DNA from: Argyresthia goedartella
Taxonomy: Eukaryota; Arthropoda; Insecta; Lepidoptera; Argyresthiidae
Direction: 5' to 3'
DNA: 64,000 bases
Assembly (NCBI GenBank): GCA_949825045.1
Contig: OX463820.1
Coordinates: 4,538,501-4,602,500 of the forward strand
Made by a program: the position numbers and the translations under genes. The notes beneath the pieces are model-generated. The model was not told where the DNA came from. It made no database searches and saw only the letters and a program-made list of their open reading frames with translations. Every line of letters starts with the position of its first letter. The stretch's first letter is position 1. Positions 61,601-64,000 of the stretch are shown here, piece by piece.

Positions 61601-63352
61601 GAATACTGCGCTCCATGTCTCGCTGGCAAACCTTGAGTTTGGACTTCTGATACTCGGTCAACGACCAAGTTTGGATGGGCAGGATCCACATGTCAACGAG
61701 TTTCCGTTTCAGGGACAGTGGTAGGCTGCCCTTTAGCAGCTCCTTCATGGACCAGAAGTTCTTCCAGGCGTTCGAAACACGTCTTTCAAACTCAAACTCA
61801 TGTTTTTTGCAAATGCATTTTTGCAAGTCAAACACTTTCTTAAGTCTTACATGGATAAAAATAAAAAATAAATCAAATAAGATCAACTAAACTAATGAGT
61901 ACATGGCTGTTTAAGGGTTGAGTTTGAAAAGGGAAATCTCCCTTTCAAGCGATTCATGGCTGAAACTCGCACAGGAAAAGGAAACTGCATAAACTCTACC
62001 AGTGCTTCGGAAATACGCCTGTCAGAGAAGATAGCACCAAGAAACTCTATTTTTTTAATATTCGTCATTTTTTTGTTATTACTCAATGTACTTACAATAT
62101 ACAAATAATCTCATCGAATGACAATATTATTTTATTTAATATTAATATTATAATATCGTATCTATATGTGCCTTAAGATGTCTCATAATAACAATCTAAT
62201 AAAATAAATAAATAAGAACAAAGACAAGCTGTAATGAACATAACTTATGAGAAACCAGACTGGAGCATTCCCCCCAAGCAGCTCCCGTTCACAGTATGAC
62301 TTGTGCACCAGCCGTCACCCGCCTCGCCATATTTGTGGTAGGGGAGCAACCCGCTACACAGAGCCGCTACACAGAGCCGCCGCAACTAAAGACTTTTTAG
62401 TGAATAATGTGAGACTAAACTAATAGGGAGATAGTTCCCAATGACCGATCTGTCGCCCTTTTTGTTAAGAAAAATAATATTCGAATGACAAAAGTGTTTG
62501 TGGGAGCTTACCGATGAACAGTATGGAGTTAGAGAGGTTTGCGAGGTGGGGTAATAAAACGCGTTTTCTTGCTTTCATATTTCTATAAATTCTATAAATC
62601 CTTACAGCAGTTTGAGTGGGCACGGACCCTAACCAGCCAGAGCTCAGATGACTACTTTCCCATATTGGGCGATGCCAACCTTAATCATACAAGTCTCCGT
62701 CCACTATATGCCCATCAATTATAATTTTTGTTAATAAAGTCCAAAACCAATAAATAATTGTGCATAATACGCTTTATGCCTGTTATAGCGTTTAATATTG
62801 TGCCCTTACTACAGCAGGATAGATAGGTGCTGATCTTATGAAAGATGCGTGTTATAATAACGATAGAACTTTAAAGGCCCTCATTCTGAGCCAGGACTGA
62901 GTAGATGACGTACTAAACAAGATATCTTTACCCAGCAATGTTATTCGAGCATTTTAGATTGTAAAGCATGGAAAATTTGGAAAAAATAATGCAGCCCTGA
63001 AAGTGTTACGAAACGCCGTGTTTTACAGTGTTTCATAAAAAGGGGAACATAAATTTTAACTTCCCTCTACAAACTACATATCTCAATGGATAAAAGAACT
63101 GCATTAATGCCAAACGTGTTGCTTAAATTACAATAATTTATGTATGTAAATAGTGAAAGTTAGACAGAGATCTCAGAAGAATGATGATATTTTAAGAGCG
63201 ATCCTCGTTACGTGTTTTCAGGAGAAGGGCAACGCGTGCCTGCACGTGGCGTGCCGCGCGGGGCAACCGGCACAGGCCGAGCTGCTGGCGGCCTGGGGCG
63301 CCGACCCCGCCGCGCGCGACCACGTGGGGGACACGCCCGCCGACACCGCCAG
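49600..63352 (+). CDS. Git: GIT-family ArfGAP (G-protein-coupled receptor kinase interactor), 5' part
   Basis: Five exons, 49600-49663, 49752-49885, 58837-58949, 59274-59454 and 63222-63352, join in frame to 207 codons plus 2 nt. The gene runs on beyond the window. Seen: MMISRSKHRSSVEVCADCGA, then a C4 zinc finger with C-x2-C, 16 residues, C-x2-C (CADC...CAEC), and the catalytic arginine in HRSMGRH. Next come VKSLRQGTWPPSLL, NCIWEHSLLDP and PTKSEFILAKHLRLAYV, and two ankyrin-type units (LHSAVRSSSLDTAMRLLAQG and GNACLHVACRAGQPAQAELL). Known role: GIT proteins are Arf GTPase-activating scaffolds that bind PIX and paxillin at adhesions. The first in-frame ATG is at 49600, and human GIT begins at the equivalent point. 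Intron 2 (9 kb) is packed with transposons. Confidence 0.95.
49752..49885 (+). CDS. Git: Git exon 2 (ArfGAP core)
   Basis: Acceptor TTGTTGTAG. Encodes the DPSWASINRGLLLCAECC segment and HRSMGRHISHVKSLRQGTW, ending LLA at donor GTATGA, phase 0. Contains the third and fourth zinc cysteines and the arginine finger. Confidence 0.96.
50206..50259. repeat. GC-rich hairpin, 17-bp perfect stem
   Basis: GCCGCTGCGATCGTCTC and its exact reverse complement GAGACGATCGCAGCGGC flank a loop of about 20 nt. It lies inside the mariner element. Confidence 0.9.
50367..50415 (+). repeat. (CTAC)n microsatellite
   Basis: Imperfect CTAC/CTAA units. A shorter run recurs at about 50833-50850. Confidence 0.9.
50957..52091 (-). 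pseudogene. DD41D mariner-type transposase with one frameshift
   Basis: The first part (52091 to about 51480) starts MYSNREYYEMVRVFIQSGEN, the insect mariner HTH domain often annotated DUF4817. It continues through RNSTRDAAHRFGISQYSVWK to LWTDEAMFTRVGLYNQHNQH, which holds the first catalytic D. The second part (from about 51495 to 50957) has the other two: D in FFQQDGAPPHF and D in SPDLTPCDFFLWG, 41 residues apart by count. The frame shifts by one base in a GTGTGGGG run near 51484-51492, where the parts overlap. This single lesion is enough to inactivate it. The DD41D spacing is, from memory, that of rosa/Visitor-type elements. Confidence 0.85.
54360..57230 (+). mobile_element. RTE-type LINE, decayed (endonuclease and reverse transcriptase)
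   Basis: Endonuclease pieces: GDHKGQDGVGFLINKT (about 54445-54485), CSIIQAYAPTS (54608 onward), MGNFNAYIGGRQIGEENTMD (54762 onward), EEVDFIFV (about 54970). Reverse transcriptase pieces: LEEEQMPEQW, PQTDFNHYKPLSLSSCLNKI (55770-55930), RKGYATTDHLHSI, and NMKFADDVVLLAE with an intact FADD box (about 56365-56405). The C-terminal part near 56745-57180 has the GCQTWALT-like and RWTKATTDWYL segments. Numerous frameshifts and stops make it inactive. A 31-bp unit (ATAGTTCTTCATCATCTCAA...) is repeated at about 56614 and 56656. Confidence 0.85.
54478..54505. repeat. Perfect 28-bp palindrome
   Basis: AAAACAGTAACAAT and its exact reverse complement abut without a spacer, inside the RTE fragment. Confidence 0.9.
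57470..58815 (+). mobile_element. RTE-type LINE, 5'-truncated, ending next to Git exon 3
   Basis: Pieces in order: VDSALSRIKRGKASGEDGVY (57490), FNKVLSEGITPKSWNNAVFT, ISNYCPISLL, FLDFEKAFDSV (57785-57820), RGVRQGDTLSPNLFTNVI, LRFADDLILLAEE with intact FADD (58065-58100), and RRTGKRTAGRPPVRWSDDI-type C-terminus (58600-58790). It ends in a GATGAT-rich tail at 58795-58810. It is a different lineage copy from 54360-57230 and less decayed, but still has frameshifts. Confidence 0.85.
58837..58949 (+). CDS. Git: Git exon 3
   Basis: Acceptor TTTTTTACACTACAG, then MVQALTAQNVNCIWEHSLLD and PAAPKHLRKKPQPKDPL. Donor GTGAGT, leaving in phase 2. The exon starts about 20 bp after the end of an RTE retrotransposon. 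Confidence 0.96.
58950..59273. other. Git intron 3 (324 bp)
   Basis: AT-rich, nothing recognised. Confidence 0.6.
59274..59454 (+). CDS. Git: Git exon 4 (end of ArfGAP, first ankyrin unit)
   Basis: Acceptor CATTTACAG. The split codon gives H, then PTKSEFILAKHLRLAYVLRA, ..., LHSAVRSSSLDTAMRLLAQG, ADPNYYNQ. Donor GTGAGG, phase 0. Confidence 0.96.
60180..60580 (+). mobile_element. Jockey/CR1-type LINE fragment
   Basis: Translated pieces are NEVKDLGVGLTSDLK (60240-60290), AYRNLGFVLRTGCTFKGISA (60320-60375) and LYNTLVRSQLESHAIIWSPH (60390-60450), all from the post-catalytic thumb region. It is broken at both ends. Confidence 0.8.
60640..60950 (-). mobile_element. LINE fragment upstream of RT core
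   Basis: A 98-residue minus-strand frame reads SKNICKAAWQLIKNKDNNEI, then NAKCIAEAFNNYFIDITNKN. This is the typical linker between endonuclease and RT in Jockey/CR1-type proteins (KKAWKVI..., AN-FNNYF). It is the opposite orientation to the neighbour at 60180-60580. Confidence 0.65.
61030..61890 (-). mobile_element. RTE-type LINE 3' fragment with internal tandem duplication
   Basis: The minus strand has KRKLVDMWILPIQTWSLTEY, KSKLKVCQRDMERSILGVKR and IDRVSDTI, matching the RTE C-terminal region. The KRIDRV-coding stretch and the following segment occur twice: about 61095-61375 and about 61380-61615, offset near 285 bp. Confidence 0.75.
63222..63352 (+). CDS. Git: Git exon 5 (second ankyrin unit)
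   Basis: Acceptor GTTTTCAG, then EKGNACLHVACRAGQPAQAE, LLAAWGADPAARDHVGDTPA, DTA and two nt at donor GTAAAA, phase 2. Very GC-rich. The next exon lies outside the window. Confidence 0.95.
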
Positions 63353-63432
63353 GTAAAATGTCGAAACTCGGTATTGAACAAAGTAGGTCGTCAAATAAAT
63401 CTAGGAACATGTCGGAAGATGAACTATTGTGT

Positions 63433-63560
63433 ACAAAATGGCTTGACAATATCAGAATGGTAGATTTCCAGCAGTTATATTATATAAACATAATTTTGAA
63501 TAAAAACGACATCATTTGACTATGACGTCACATGTTTGAATTTCATAGAACCATAAACAA
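63433..63560 (+). repeat. Partial copy of the 4.6-4.9 kb foldback
   Basis: CTTGACAATATCAGAATGGT, ATTTCCAGCAGTTATATTAT, GACGTCACATG and AATTTCATAGAACC match 4758-4875 in order. Confidence 0.75.
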
Positions 63561-63603
63561 AAATACCTTTTTGACAGTTCCTCAAAAGTATCTACTTTGA
63601 CTT

Positions 63604-64000
63604 GCAGTCTAATACCGTATTACCCACAGAACATACAACCCACAGATCTACTGAACAAACTCGAGCGACTTCTAAATCTCGGGATTCGGTTTATCTCCGG
63701 TCTCCGCAAGTACGATCACGTGTCCCAATATCGCAGGGAATTAGGCTGGCTCCCGATCCGACTTCGTCGTGATATGCACATTCTCTCCTTCCTCTTCAAT
63801 ATTTTAAGAAATCCGCGCTATCCCGCATATCTTCGTGAACATTTTGAGTTTCTTTTCTCTGGGGATAGACTTCGGAGATCTCACACGGTGTCACTTTTGT
63901 CAATTCCTCAGCACAACACTGTTGCTTACGAGCACTCGTTTAGGTTAAGGGCAATACGTTTGTGGAATGCACTTCCTTGCGCTATTAGGGATTGCACATC
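63604..64000 (+). mobile_element. Jockey/CR1-type LINE C-terminal fragment, runs off the window
   Basis: An uninterrupted frame reads LLNKLERLLNLGIRFISGLR, YRRELGWLPIRLRRDMHILS, LRRSHTVSLLSIPQHNTVAY and FRLRAIRLWNALPCAIRDCT. This is the conserved block after the RT domain in many lepidopteran LINEs. No stop occurs before the window ends, so this copy is less decayed than the others. Confidence 0.82.

Larger units (their letters stand above)
59455..63221. other. Git intron 4 (3.8 kb)
   Basis: Contains a repeat shared with 14195-14515 (60040-60180), a Jockey/CR1 fragment on each strand (60180-60580 plus, 60640-60950 minus) and an RTE 3' fragment (61030-61890). The part at 61900-63200 shows only a small (TACACAGAGCCGC)n duplication near 62355-62390. 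Confidence 0.7.
63353..64000. other. Start of Git intron 5
   Basis: Holds a half copy of the foldback seen at 4692-4875 (63433-63560), followed by a LINE fragment running to the window edge. Confidence 0.7.

Overview
The window is animal nuclear DNA, most likely from a moth or butterfly. It has multi-exon genes with GT-AG introns, GC-rich coding exons in AT-rich introns, and dense insect-type repeats: tRNA-headed SINEs, RTE and Jockey/CR1-type LINE fragments, Tc1/mariner elements and many foldback MITEs. The lepidopteran assignment is an inference from repeat style and protein similarity. No database search was run.

Three conserved host genes account for the coding content. (1) 1364-36998, minus strand: a homologue of leucine-rich repeat flightless-interacting protein (LRRFIP1/2). 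Eight coding exons join in frame to 394 residues, followed by a stop. Its 23.6-kb intron holds two good candidate alternative first coding exons (28790-29044, 21495-21854) and one weaker one (20854-20904). All have phase-0 donors that fit the shared exon at 13144-13282. (2) 39442-49207, minus strand: the complete 48-kDa oligosaccharyltransferase subunit (DDOST/Ost48), seven exons, 436 residues, with a signal peptide, a C-terminal membrane segment and a dilysine ER-retrieval tail. (3) 49600-63352 and beyond the window, plus strand: the 5' part of a GIT-family ArfGAP. Five exons encode the C4 zinc-finger ArfGAP domain and the first ankyrin repeats. DDOST and Git are head to head, 392 bp apart between start codons.

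Layout: 1-1.36 kb lies downstream of LRRFIP. 1.36-13.3 kb holds LRRFIP C-terminal exons with a decayed DD41D mariner, an N-terminal transposase fragment, a SINE and a Jockey/CR1 fragment. 13.3-36.9 kb is the giant intron with candidate alternative promoters, SINEs and foldbacks. 37-39.3 kb holds the LRRFIP 5' end and the short gap to DDOST. 39.4-49.2 kb is DDOST, whose introns carry an apparently intact DD82E (Sailor-type) transposon and a 221-bp internal-deletion derivative of it. 49.6-64 kb is Git, whose second intron carries a DD41D mariner with both ends and two RTE retrotransposons.

The host genes do not form a pathway. DDOST acts in N-glycosylation at the ER, GIT in Arf/Rac-PIX signalling at adhesions, and LRRFIP as a cytoplasmic coiled-coil adaptor. 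The most notable signals are the LRRFIP alternative N-termini, the DD82E transposon with its MITE in the same gene, and two tRNA-headed SINE families that share a 3' tail.
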